A stretch of 36,595 nt of DNA, from the NCBI RefSeq assembly GCF_001570945.1, contig NZ_BCSQ01000034.1, positions 1-36,595 on the forward strand, given 5' to 3'. The DNA is from Janibacter anophelis NBRC 107843. Its GTDB lineage: Bacteria > Actinomycetota > Actinomycetes > Actinomycetales > Dermatophilaceae. The first letter of the stretch is position 1; the number at the start of each line of letters is the position of its first letter. Both the position numbers and the translations under genes were made by a program. Below are positions 1 to 8,045 of this stretch, one piece after another. The notes under the pieces are model-generated. The model did no database searches and was not told the DNA's origin. It worked only from the letters and a program-made list of their open reading frames with translations.

Positions 1-1059
1 TCCCCGCCGGTGGACGCGATCGGCGGGGTGGCTCAGCACACCCGTCTCGTGACGACGGGACTGCCGGACGCGCGGCCCTTCGACCAGTGGTGGCCGCTGT
101 CTGTGCGCTCGCAGAGCCCCCTCGTCCGGCTGGGGATCCACCTCCTCGGACTGGCCCGCTGGACGGCAGCCCTGCTCGTGCACCGACCGGAGGTCGTCCA
201 CCTTCAGATGTCTGCACCTGGGGCGCGACGTGACCTGCTGTACCTCCGGATCGCACACGCCCTGCGACGCCCAGTCGTCGCGCACCTCCACACTTCCGGC
301 TTCCTCGACGACGAGTCGCCCGACCAGGACGCCGACCGTGCCCTCGACGAGGCGTTGAGCCGCGCAGAGACGGTCCTCGTGATGTCTGAACCTGTCGCCG
401 CTCACATCCGGGAGCGCCGTCCGCGACGGAGCGGCGTGGTGCGGGTGCTGCCGAACCCTGCGTCGAACGTCGACACCGCTGCGCCCGAGCGGGCCGCGCA
501 CGCAGACCCCGTCCGCGTTCTCACCGTAGGTGAGATCAACGAGCTCAAGCAGATGTCGGTCATCCTCAGCGAGGTGGAGGCACTGCGCTCGGAGAGGGTC
601 GAGATCGAGTACCACGTCGTCGGTCCGTGGGGTCCCCTGCCGGATGCCGAGCGTCGCCACCTCGAGCACAGCGACGCGTGCGTGCTGCACGGCACACAGC
701 GTGGGCCGGCACTCACGGAGCTCTACGACCGGGCAGACGTCTTCGTTCTCTTCTCCCGGAACGAGGCCGAGCCGCTCTCCCTCCTCGAGGCGATGGGCCG
801 CGGGCTTCCCTGCATCGCGCCTGCGGTCGGCTCCATCCCGAGCCTGCTCGTCCCCGTCCCGGGGAACGTCGTCGTCCCGGCCGGTGATCGCTCCTCACTG
901 CGGGAGGCGTTGCGACGGCTGGCCCAGGATCCACAGCTGCGTGGGGATGTGGGCGCCGCCAATGCTCGATGGGTCAGGGAACGCAGGTCACCGGCCGCCC
1001 ATCTCGCTGAACTGACGACGATCTACGCGGACGCCCTGCGTCCCACCGTCGCCTCGTAG
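1..1059 (+). CDS. GT4 glycosyltransferase, 5' end cut by window edge
   Basis: Likely transfers a sugar from a nucleotide donor to the growing repeat unit of a surface polysaccharide at the inner membrane face. The frame is open to the window edge: a GTG at 10 would give 349 residues, but the in-frame Ser-Pro-Pro codons before it and the glycine-rich donor-loop motif AIGGVAQHT just after it fit the usual N-terminus of this family, so the true start is probably upstream of the window. The C-terminal half has the GT-B donor-binding block EAEPLSLLEAMGRGLPCIA, an EX7E-type motif, near residue 255. It converges on the next glycosyltransferase gene, their 3' ends overlapping by 37 bp. Acceptor and sugar cannot be told from sequence. 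Confidence 0.85.
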   Translation, partial: SPPVDAIGGVAQHTRLVTTGLPDARPFDQWWPLSVRSQSPLVRLGIHLLGLARWTAALLVHRPEVVHLQMSAPGARRDLLYLRIAHALRRPVVAHLHTSGFLDDESPDQDADRALDEALSRAETVLVMSEPVAAHIRERRPRRSGVVRVLPNPASNVDTAAPERAAHADPVRVLTVGEINELKQMSVILSEVEALRSERVEIEYHVVGPWGPLPDAERRHLEHSDACVLHGTQRGPALTELYDRADVFVLFSRNEAEPLSLLEAMGRGLPCIAPAVGSIPSLLVPVPGNVVVPAGDRSSLREALRRLAQDPQLRGDVGAANARWVRERRSPAAHLAELTTIYADALRPTVAS

Positions 1060-2138
1060 ACCCCCACCGTCGTCCTGGCGATCGCGGGCCAGGACAGGTC
1101 ACCGCATGAGGACTCCACGGCGCCCTGCTGGAGACCACGCCAGAGGTCCCCGTCTCGCACGACCCGACCCAGCGCGTCCTCGAGGGCCTCCTGGTCGTTC
1201 GGGGGGACGACCAGGCCGTTCACACCGTCGCGGACGACCATGGGCACCTCACCCACATCCGTCGCAAGGACCGGTCGACCACGGCCGAGGGCCAAGAGAG
1301 ACACACCGCTCTGCGTGGCTTCCAGATAGGGCTGCACGACGATGCTGGCGCGGTCCACCTCGCGGAGCAGCTCCGTCCGGGTGAGGTACCCCTCGTGCAA
1401 CGAGAGCGCGTCGCAGCGCTCGATACGCCGGCGCAGATCGTCCGTGAGGGCACTGCCGCGTCCAGCGACGCGTCCGTGGACGGAGACACCCTCTGCGCTG
1501 AGGTGCTCAATGGCGAGCACGAACGCGGGCAGATTCTTGTATTCCTCGATCCGTCCGAAGAACAACGCCCGTCCGGGTTCTGCGTCGGCGACCGGAGGAT
1601 CCTGCACCGACGCCCCGAGGACACCGTGCGGGACCACCCAGGTGCGTCCGCTGAGCCGGGGCACCACCCGCTCGAGCTCGTCCTTCAACGAGTGTCCGTG
1701 GACGATCGCGGCATCGGCCAGACGACGCGTGGCCCACAGGTACGCACCGCCCCTGGACCTCTTCTGTCTCGCCGTGTCCTGCCCCATGTGAGGTACCGGG
1801 TCATGGACGGTGACCACCAGGGGGTACTGCCGCCTCAACAGCGGGAGGACCGCCACCTGGGAGTCTCGGACAGCCTCCTGGGCATGCACCACGTCAGGGT
1901 GGAAGCGCTGGATCGACCGGAGCATCTGCCTGGACGTCCTCAGGGCGGCAACGGGGTGAGCCCGGTGCTCGACGACCTCGACCTGCAGACGAGGACCGGG
2001 GCGCGGGACCTCGCCGAGCTCTCCTTCGAACGCCCCGCGTTCGACGACGAAGAGAACCTCGTGACCGGCGTCGACAAGCCCCTCGGCGAGAACACGCGTG
2101 TACTCGGCGAACCAATGGGCCAGAAGCGCGATCCTCAC
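1023..2138 (-). CDS. GT4 glycosyltransferase
   Basis: This 371-residue GT-B fold glycosyltransferase probably acts in the same surface polysaccharide pathway as its neighbours. The N-terminus MRIALLAHWFAEYTRVLAEG is a typical GT4 start. A VVPHGV block sits mid-protein. The C-terminal donor site reads EATQSGVSLLALGRGRPVLA, where the second Glu of the classical EX7E motif is replaced by Leu; I recall this TQSGV variant from a GT4 subgroup, so it need not mean loss of activity. The GTG start at 2138 overlaps the stop of the upstream acetyltransferase as GTGA, so the two are translationally coupled. Confidence 0.88.
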   Translation of the reverse strand: MRIALLAHWFAEYTRVLAEGLVDAGHEVLFVVERGAFEGELGEVPRPGPRLQVEVVEHRAHPVAALRTSRQMLRSIQRFHPDVVHAQEAVRDSQVAVLPLLRRQYPLVVTVHDPVPHMGQDTARQKRSRGGAYLWATRRLADAAIVHGHSLKDELERVVPRLSGRTWVVPHGVLGASVQDPPVADAEPGRALFFGRIEEYKNLPAFVLAIEHLSAEGVSVHGRVAGRGSALTDDLRRRIERCDALSLHEGYLTRTELLREVDRASIVVQPYLEATQSGVSLLALGRGRPVLATDVGEVPMVVRDGVNGLVVPPNDQEALEDALGRVVRDGDLWRGLQQGAVESSCGDLSWPAIARTTVGVYEATVGRRASA

Positions 2139-2677
2139 GCCGAGCGGTCCTCGGCCGCGTCACGGTAGCGGATGACCTTCGCAGGCACGCCGCCGACGAC
2201 TGCGAGAGCTGGCACATCCTTGGCCATCACCGATCCGGCCGCGACGATTGCCCCCTTGCCGATCGTCACCCCCGGCAGGGTGATGCTTCGGGCTCCGATC
2301 CAGACGTCATCCTCGATCGTGACCGCCCGGGGCGCAGTGTCACCCTGTTCCCGCATGGGGATGTCTAGTCGTCCCGTCTCGTGGTTGCGTGTGTAGATGA
2401 GTGTCTCGGGTCCCATCATGACGTCGGCGCCGATGCTCAGCGGGCCCTGGACCTTGCAGTCGATGCCGATACCTGAGCGGTCTCCGGGTGAGATGCCTCG
2501 CCCCTGACCGAAGCTGGCCCCCTTCTCGACGTTGACGTCGGCGCCGGTGTGGTCGAAGAGCGACCGGACGAGCTGAGCGCGGAGGCGCCGGGCGCCGAAG
2601 GCCACTGGCGAGTAGGACTCCGGCAGCCGCGCTGCGACGCCGTAGTAGAGCAGCAGGGCGATCCTTCGCCGTAGCAC
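2135..2677 (-). CDS. Hexapeptide-repeat O-acetyltransferase (maltose acetyltransferase-like)
   Basis: The 180-residue product probably O-acetylates a sugar of the polysaccharide repeat. The C-terminal two thirds carry left-handed beta-helix hexapeptide turns (IGADVM, IEDDVWIGARS, IGKGAIVAAGSVMAKD) and end in the family signature VVGGVPAKVIRYRD. The His of YTRNHE is the likely catalytic base. I chose the GTG at 2677 because GAGGAG lies 6 nt upstream; the longer open frame to 2749 has no initiator with a ribosome site and would run into the divergent gene. It is the first gene of a two-gene unit with the GT4 gene downstream. Confidence 0.87.
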   Translation of the reverse strand: MLRRRIALLLYYGVAARLPESYSPVAFGARRLRAQLVRSLFDHTGADVNVEKGASFGQGRGISPGDRSGIGIDCKVQGPLSIGADVMMGPETLIYTRNHETGRLDIPMREQGDTAPRAVTIEDDVWIGARSITLPGVTIGKGAIVAAGSVMAKDVPALAVVGGVPAKVIRYRDAAEDRSA

Positions 2678-2714
2678 GACTACCTCCTCATGACCCGGCT
2701 CCGGCCCTGGGGCC

Positions 2715-2742
2715 CTGACGTGACACCTGTGGAGACTATAGT
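2715..2742 (+). promoter_or_regulatory. Sigma-70-type promoter, apparently leaderless
   Basis: A -35-like CTGACG (2715-2720) and a near-consensus -10 TATAGT (2737-2742) are 16 bp apart. The -10 ends 8 nt before the ATG at 2751, so transcription should begin at or next to the start codon. No Shine-Dalgarno sequence lies at the right distance. Confidence 0.6.
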
Positions 2743-2750
2743 TGCTCACG

Positions 2751-4151
2751 ATGAACGAGCCGAACGAAGGGGCCTTCGAGGCGGACGCGGACGAGGTCCC
2801 CTCCGGTCCCCGTCAGATGGAGGCGATCGGTGGTCCCGGCGGCGGGATCATCTTCCTGGCTGCGGCGACCGTCCTCCTCTACGGGCTGCTCGGCAAGGTC
2901 ATCGATGGGCGGACCGAGGTCACCGACTCGGTCGGACGGACCCACGTCTACGAGGGTGGCAACGTCGGAGCCACCGTCGCCCTGCTGTGCCTCTTCCTCG
3001 CGGCCATCGGGGGCCTGGCCCAGATCGTCAGCACCCGCCTGCCACGAGCGAGGGTCGGTTCTGCGTTCGGGTGGTGCCTCATCCTTCTCTTCGTCTGGTG
3101 GGCGTTCGTCGATTTCCTGCGTCGGGACGGGATCATGCCCTTGGTCCAGGGGCCGATCATCGGCTCGATCCTCCTGCTCGGCGTCCTCGTGAGTCCCCCC
3201 ACCCTGCGGCTGCTCCCCGCGCTCAACGCGTTGCGCGACGTCATGGTGGCCGCTTCGATCGCCTTCAGCGTCCTCAGCCCCCAGTTCGGACAGGCCCCGT
3301 GCCGGGAGGACAAGTGTGGAACCTTCGGGACGCTGTGGACGGGCCTCTTCAGCAACGAGAACGCCGCCTCGTCGCAGCTCCTCCTCCTGACGCCCGCACT
3401 GGTCGTCGCAAGCCGGCCCCGATTCGTGCTCTCGACAGCACTCCTTGGCGTCTTCGTCCTGGGCACCGGGTCCCGGACGTCGATCGCAGCGCTCGCGATC
3501 GCCACGTGTCTCATCGTCCTCGTCCGGATCCGTGCCGGGAACCGCACCGGGGACATCAGCGCGGCCCCGCTCGCGGTTCGGGCCATCCCGTTCCTCGCGC
3601 TCCTCGCCAGCCTGCTCGTCTTCCTCACGATCGGACAGGGTGAGCTCACAGGACGCGGCACCATCTACGAGTTCGTCAGGTCCAAGCTCGTCCACGGGGT
3701 CGACCTCGTCCTCGGGCCCGGACCGGATGCCATGGAAGGGGTCCTTGGCGGGTTCGTGGTGAGCGAGCACGGCCAGGCGCCCTACCTGCTCGTCAACCTC
3801 GGCATCCCCGGTCTGGTGATCTTCGGTCTCGCGATGGCGGCGCTCATGACCGTGGGTCGATGGAGCCTCGCACGCAGCGTCGGGCTCATCATGATGATCA
3901 CCGCAGCCTCGCGTTTCGTCACCGAGGTGGGCATGCCCCTCAACCCACGGACGATGGAGTTCGTCGCCCTCCTGACCGCCGCGGGTTTCTTCGCCTACCG
4001 TCGAGCAGGCAGCAGCGCCGAACCCCCTGCGAGCGAGGCGACGACGAGCGAGACCAGTGCAGCCACGACGAAGCCGGAGGAGCCCCTCCATGCCTCGACG
4101 GCGGCTGACCCGAGTGCCAGCAGCGCCAGGAGCAGCGGCACTCTCAGGTGA
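2751..4151 (+). CDS. O-antigen ligase/polymerase-like (Wzy-type) membrane protein
   Basis: A polytopic membrane protein of 466 residues with about ten hydrophobic segments and a large loop after the midpoint. Features typical of Wzy/WaaL proteins are the GLFSNENAASS block near residue 205 and the GTGSRTS motif at the head of a transmembrane helix near residue 240, followed by LTGRGTIYEF. The likely role is polymerising or ligating lipid-linked repeat units outside the membrane, with the flippase gene next door supplying them. I start it at ATG 2751, just after a -10 box, rather than the TTG at 2742. The last 50 or so residues are low-complexity Ala/Ser/Thr/Glu and overlap the 3' end of the flippase gene on the other strand by 157 bp, which is unusually long. 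Confidence 0.8.
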   Translation: MNEPNEGAFEADADEVPSGPRQMEAIGGPGGGIIFLAAATVLLYGLLGKVIDGRTEVTDSVGRTHVYEGGNVGATVALLCLFLAAIGGLAQIVSTRLPRARVGSAFGWCLILLFVWWAFVDFLRRDGIMPLVQGPIIGSILLLGVLVSPPTLRLLPALNALRDVMVAASIAFSVLSPQFGQAPCREDKCGTFGTLWTGLFSNENAASSQLLLLTPALVVASRPRFVLSTALLGVFVLGTGSRTSIAALAIATCLIVLVRIRAGNRTGDISAAPLAVRAIPFLALLASLLVFLTIGQGELTGRGTIYEFVRSKLVHGVDLVLGPGPDAMEGVLGGFVVSEHGQAPYLLVNLGIPGLVIFGLAMAALMTVGRWSLARSVGLIMMITAASRFVTEVGMPLNPRTMEFVALLTAAGFFAYRRAGSSAEPPASEATTSETSAATTKPEEPLHASTAADPSASSARSSGTLR

Positions 4152-5410
4152 GCGATGACGAACCGCGTCCAGCTGGGTGCGCCTAGCGCCCGGGCCACGA
4201 GTCGGAGGTGGCTCGCCGCGTAGAAAAACGACCCGACGAGGCACGCTGCCGCGACGGCGGCCGTCGACCCCGTCTGCGACGCCACCAGCCACGCGAGCGC
4301 CACCTTGAGCACGATCGCGATGAGGGTCATCCGTGGCAGTCTCCGGTGGAGGCCGACGGCAAGGAGCGCGGAGTTGCTCGCCGTCGCGACCCCGACCGCG
4401 GAGGCTCCGGCGCAGACGATGGCGACGACCGGGAGCGCGGCGAGATAGTCGGTGAGGTAGAGGTGGGCCACCACTGCGAGTCCGAGCCAGGACAGCGGCA
4501 CCACGACGGCGAACGCCGCCTCGACCACCCGCATGACGCGCGTGACGGAGGGCGTCATCTCGTCGATCCGACCGTCGCGCTCGTAGGCCTCGATGGTCTG
4601 CGGGTGTGCCGCTGCCGCGGCACCGTCGCTGAGCGCGACGACCGCGTTCGCCGCGAGCATCGCGATGCCGTACAGGCCGAGCGCTGTCGTCCCGAGCGTC
4701 GCCCCGACGACGAGCTGCTCGGCGTTGACGAGGAGAAAGGCGGTCACGAGGAGGAGCCATACCGGGACGCCCGCAGGCAACAGCGCCCGGAAGGCGCCCA
4801 CCCGCGGAGTGACGAGAGCCTTGACATCACATCGAGGGGCACTCACCAGGACGGGCGGGAGGTAGCTCAGCGCCATCGCTCCCAAGGCGCCGACCAGTCC
4901 GAACCTCCACGCCGCAAGCGGCACGAGGGTGACCCACACGAGCACCTGGCTCAGCTGGGCCACCATGGCGTGGCGGAAGTCGCCGGTGACTCTCAGCCAG
5001 CCGCGAGCGGAAAACCACGTGGACTGCAGGAGACCGGCCAGGGCCACGAACCCCAGGACGACTGCTGCCGTCGATTGCCCCAGAGCCCATGCGAGGAGCG
5101 CACCTGAGGTCAGCAACCCCGCCAGGGCGAGTGCGGGCACGAGTCGCGCTCCCGCCATCGCCCGGAGCTGTTCGAGGGCCGCCTGCTGATCGCCACGCCC
5201 CCTGGCCCCGGACGCGTGCTGCTGACCTACCACTCCGGTACCCACGTCGACGTACGTCGTGAAGTTGGTCAGGACGTTCGTGAGATTGAGGATCCCGAAG
5301 TCCGCGGGCCGGAGCAGTCCGGCAACCACGACGGTCCGCAGCGCCTGCCCCACGACCATGGAGTAGTTGCCGAGTGTGGATGTCGAGATCCCTTGGGCAC
5401 CGAGCTTCAC
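3995..5410 (-). CDS. Wzx-like polysaccharide flippase
   Basis: A 471-residue polytopic protein of the MOP/polysaccharide transporter superfamily, expected to flip undecaprenyl-linked repeat units across the membrane. It has about 12-14 hydrophobic helices. The N-terminal region (GNYSMVVGQALRTVVVAGLL then RPADFGILNL) is characteristic of the family. GTG 5410 is the first possible in-frame start but has no ribosome-binding site; its TGA-containing context (GTGA) ends a 13-codon mini-ORF that begins at the wecG-like stop, so translation may be relayed. Its C-terminal helices lie antisense to the tail of the Wzy-like gene. Confidence 0.83.
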   Translation of the reverse strand: MKLGAQGISTSTLGNYSMVVGQALRTVVVAGLLRPADFGILNLTNVLTNFTTYVDVGTGVVGQQHASGARGRGDQQAALEQLRAMAGARLVPALALAGLLTSGALLAWALGQSTAAVVLGFVALAGLLQSTWFSARGWLRVTGDFRHAMVAQLSQVLVWVTLVPLAAWRFGLVGALGAMALSYLPPVLVSAPRCDVKALVTPRVGAFRALLPAGVPVWLLLVTAFLLVNAEQLVVGATLGTTALGLYGIAMLAANAVVALSDGAAAAAHPQTIEAYERDGRIDEMTPSVTRVMRVVEAAFAVVVPLSWLGLAVVAHLYLTDYLAALPVVAIVCAGASAVGVATASNSALLAVGLHRRLPRMTLIAIVLKVALAWLVASQTGSTAAVAAACLVGSFFYAASHLRLVARALGAPSWTRFVIAHLRVPLLLALLALGSAAVEAWRGSSGFVVAALVSLVVASLAGGSALLPARR

Positions 5411-5448
5411 GGGCGTGGTGTCATGGCCGCGACGAGGCCCCGTGTCAT
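5407..5448 (-). other. 13-codon coupling ORF between wecG-like and flippase genes
   Basis: An ATG at 5448 overlaps the stop of the wecG-like gene as ATGA. It opens a frame of 13 codons whose TGA (5409-5407) overlaps the flippase GTG start (5410) as GTGA. No encoded function is suggested. The double overlap could carry ribosomes from the upstream gene to the flippase, which lacks its own Shine-Dalgarno sequence. It may also be chance. Confidence 0.35.
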
Positions 5449-6206
5449 GCCCGAAGACGGCCGAGCCGCTGCTTGAGGACGAGGGCGATGAATCGCGTGT
5501 TCCCGAAGACGTATCGCCGCCAGAGTCGCCCTGGCTCTCGCATGAGCCGATGCAGCCACTCCAGGCCCGCCCGCTGCATCCACCTCGGGGCCCGCGAGAT
5601 GGCTCCGGCCAAGACGTCGAACGACCCTCCGATACCGACGACGAGACAGTCGCCGAGCAGCTCCCGCTGCTGGTCGAAGAACTCTTCCTTCATAGGGCTC
5701 GGCAGACCCAGGAAAGCGATCCGGGCACCGGAATCGGCGATGGTGCGCGCCGCCTGCGCCTCCACACCCCTGATGTAGCCGTCTCGGAAACCAGCGACGA
5801 CCAGATGGGGGTGCCGCTCCTGCAGCACCTGTGTAGCGCGCTCGATCGTCTCTGCCCTCGCTCCGAGGAAGTACACCGGCCAGCTACGGCTAGCGGCCAG
5901 CTCAAGGATCGGGTCGACGAGATCGATGCCCGTGACGCGCCCTGGCAGACGTCGTCCGAGGATCTGCGAGGCCCACACGACGGACATCCCATCCGCATTG
6001 ACCAGGTCCGCCTCCGCCAGGGTTCGCGCGAACGACGGGTCGTCCTGCGCCTCGACGATCTTCGAGGCGTTCACCCCGGCGGCATGACGAGGCCCGCCGA
6101 GCTCAACGAGCTCCGCGCACCGCCGGATCGTCGCATCTGCGCCGAGAGGGTCAACACCGACCCCTGCAATCGCGACGCGAGCGGGTCGAACATCCCCGTC
6201 TGACAT
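5445..6206 (-). CDS. WecG/TagA/CpsF-family glycosyltransferase
   Basis: A 253-residue member of GT26, whose known members (WecG, TagA) add the second sugar, ManNAc or ManNAcA, to an undecaprenyl-diphosphate-linked acceptor. Visible family features are NADGMSVVWA, the GLPSPMKEEF block in place of the common GxPKQE, a GIGGSFDVLAG motif, and the C-terminal block LEWLHRLMREPGRLWRRY, which in TagA is the membrane-associating appendage. I start it at ATG 6206 because AAGGGAG lies 7 nt upstream; the open frame continues to 6266 without support. Its presence suggests the polysaccharide is built on a lipid carrier. Which sugar is added is not readable. Confidence 0.9.
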   Translation of the reverse strand: MSDGDVRPARVAIAGVGVDPLGADATIRRCAELVELGGPRHAAGVNASKIVEAQDDPSFARTLAEADLVNADGMSVVWASQILGRRLPGRVTGIDLVDPILELAASRSWPVYFLGARAETIERATQVLQERHPHLVVAGFRDGYIRGVEAQAARTIADSGARIAFLGLPSPMKEEFFDQQRELLGDCLVVGIGGSFDVLAGAISRAPRWMQRAGLEWLHRLMREPGRLWRRYVFGNTRFIALVLKQRLGRLRA

Positions 6207-6276
6207 GGTGAATCTCCCTTCAGGTGGCCGCACCACATCCAGCGGGTCACGCCGTCGATTGGCCATCGCCAGCGTG

Positions 6277-6894
6277 TCACACAGTCTTCTCGCCCAGCGA
6301 CGGAGCCCCAGGCTGGTTCAGCAGACGCATACCTGCCCCCACCGCCACGGCCCCGGGCGGGACGTCTTTCACCACGGTCGTATTCGCCCCGATCCGAGCG
6401 CCGTCGCCGATCGTCACCCCGCCGGCGACGATCGCGCCCGCTGAGATCGTCACGTCATCGCCGATGACCGGCGCCCCCCGGTCGTAGACGTGCCCGATGG
6501 TCACCTGCTGGTTGATCCAGCAGTTGCGGCCGATCTTCCGCGCCCCGATGGTCGTCGCGAAGCCGTGCTGGATGAAAAGACCGGGACCGATCTCGTCCGC
6601 CCGGACGAACAGCGTCCGCTCCCCCGGGTAGAACCGTCGGACGAGGTGCGAGAGGGCCTTGAACACCGTGCTCGTGCGGTCGAGCCGGTAGTAGAAGACG
6701 TTGCGGAACTCGTGGGTGCGGTGCCCGAAGAGACGCACGAGGCCACCCTCTGTGCTCGTCGAACCCCAGCTGAATACCTCGAACCACCGCGCCACATCTG
6801 CGTCGATGAGCGCTTGGGTCCCCGGCGGGCAGAGCCGGTACAGGACGACCACGGGCCACCGGAGGAGGAGACGCAGCACGAGCATGCTCATCAC
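6277..6894 (-). CDS. Serine acetyltransferase-like hexapeptide acyltransferase
   Basis: A 205-residue acyltransferase with a short hydrophobic N-terminus (VLRLLLRWPVVVLYRL) and a left-handed beta-helix from about residue 115, seen as GPGLFIQHGFATTIGA, IGRNCWINQQVTIGH and IGDDVTISAGAIVAGG. The two histidines (IQHG, TIGH) match catalytic positions of the CysE-like subgroup. It ends in GEKTV with no cysteine-synthase-binding tail, so polysaccharide O- or N-acetylation is likelier than cysteine synthesis. Several ATG codons lie close together at 6894-6885, so the exact start is uncertain. It is 70 bp upstream of the wecG-like gene on the same strand. Confidence 0.85.
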   Translation of the reverse strand: MMSMLVLRLLLRWPVVVLYRLCPPGTQALIDADVARWFEVFSWGSTSTEGGLVRLFGHRTHEFRNVFYYRLDRTSTVFKALSHLVRRFYPGERTLFVRADEIGPGLFIQHGFATTIGARKIGRNCWINQQVTIGHVYDRGAPVIGDDVTISAGAIVAGGVTIGDGARIGANTTVVKDVPPGAVAVGAGMRLLNQPGAPSLGEKTV

Positions 6895-6912
6895 CCTAGT
6901 CGCGGACGCGCA

Positions 6913-7824
6913 TCAGCCCTCGGTCGCAGTCCAGGCCTGGAGATCCTCGCTCGCGGAGGTGGAGCGGTTCGACGACACCCAACCACCCTCCTCGGCGACC
7001 GCGACGGCGGCCGGTGCGGACACCCCTTCGACGCATGCCGTCTCGCTCCCGAGGTCGAGCGACTCGCCGAGGTCGCCGGCCCTGACGCCGACCCCCTCGC
7101 AGCCGTCAGACGTCAGGAGCACCGCGACCTGGTCGTCCCGGACGGCCAGGCTCACCGCGCCGTCGACGTCACCGGCGTCGGCCCAGGTCTGGCCGGCGTC
7201 TGCGGTGCGACGGACCGACCCGTCGTCGCAGAGGACGAGGGCGAGCTGACCGTCGGCGGCGCTGAGAGCCACGGCGTCGCCTGCCGCGCAGGCCTTCGCG
7301 GAACGGCCGCCCGGGACGAGGACCTCGGGCCCTGCCTCCGGCCACAGACCCCACGTCGCCGTCGCCGGTCCGGGTCCGCTGAAGGTCGCCCCGCCGTCCG
7401 CCGTCGTGAGGACCGCCGGCTCGCAGTCGTCGTCGGCGACGACCGCGAAGCCCTGCTGCTCGCTCGTCATCCGCACGCGCAGGACGCTCCTCGCCCGCAC
7501 CTCGGTAGCCTCCCACGTCGCGCCGCCGTCATCGGTGCGCTCGACCTCGGCGGTCGTCGGGCCGTCCGTCGTGCACGGGGCATAGGCGGAACGAAGGGCA
7601 TGGGAGGCGCTCGCCGCGTCAAGGAGGACCGTCGACGCCTGGCTCTCCGGCGACGGGGCCGGGGTCGGGCTCGAGGTGGACGAGGTCGCGCTCGTCGTCT
7701 GCGCCGGGCGCTGGGGCCGGGCGGTGTCGCTCTCGCCTCCGACGAGCCCGAGCGCCCACGCCACGAGGAGGATGTCCGCCAGGACCATGGCGATCAGCCC
7801 CGCCACTCCCCACCGTGTGCTCAT
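6913..7824 (-). CDS. Membrane-anchored Asp-box (BNR-like) repeat protein
   Basis: 303 residues starting MSTRWGVAG at ATG 7824, preceded by GAGGAGAG. One N-terminal transmembrane segment (about residues 6-28) is followed by a Ser/Thr/Pro-rich linker, then an exported domain with Asp-box-like turns: [19 protein letters not shown] and [12 protein letters not shown]. Such turns occur in beta-propellers of the sialidase/Ycf48 type, which I infer is the fold. No sialidase catalytic arginines are evident, so it may bind rather than cut sugars. It ends 18 bp before the acetyltransferase gene and could share its transcript. Specific function unknown. Confidence 0.7.
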   Translation of the reverse strand: MSTRWGVAGLIAMVLADILLVAWALGLVGGESDTARPQRPAQTTSATSSTSSPTPAPSPESQASTVLLDAASASHALRSAYAPCTTDGPTTAEVERTDDGGATWEATEVRARSVLRVRMTSEQQGFAVVADDDCEPAVLTTADGGATFSGPGPATATWGLWPEAGPEVLVPGGRSAKACAAGDAVALSAADGQLALVLCDDGSVRRTADAGQTWADAGDVDGAVSLAVRDDQVAVLLTSDGCEGVGVRAGDLGESLDLGSETACVEGVSAPAAVAVAEEGGWVSSNRSTSASEDLQAWTATEG

Positions 7825-8045
7825 CCGTCTCTCCTCGTCCCTGCTCACCGGTCGGCCGCAGGCTGCGTCGAAGGCTATCGCCCGCGACGCCGCAGGCCGC
7901 GCCCCCGCGCCGAGGGCCGGCAGATCGTGCGGGCGACGCAGCGTTTGGGCACACTGGTCTCGCGTCATACAGGGCACCTGCGGTGCCCCCTCGACACAGC
8001 TGTCGGACGACCACCTCACCCTCGACCTGCAGGAGCAGATCACTC
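7825..8045. promoter_or_regulatory. Divergent intergenic region with a small hairpin
   Basis: This 221-bp gap lies between the Asp-box gene (minus) and the aquaporin-acyltransferase chimera (plus). It holds the ribosome site GAGGAGAG of the minus gene, AGGAG at 8031-8035 for the plus gene, and a 7-bp hairpin (gggcacc/ggtgccc, 7972-7988). No convincing promoter could be assigned. Confidence 0.35.

Noticed and set aside
2736-4760. A 674-codon minus-strand frame opposite the Wzy-like gene
   Set aside because: Highly charged, repetitive composition typical of the complement of a hydrophobic gene; no domain visible.
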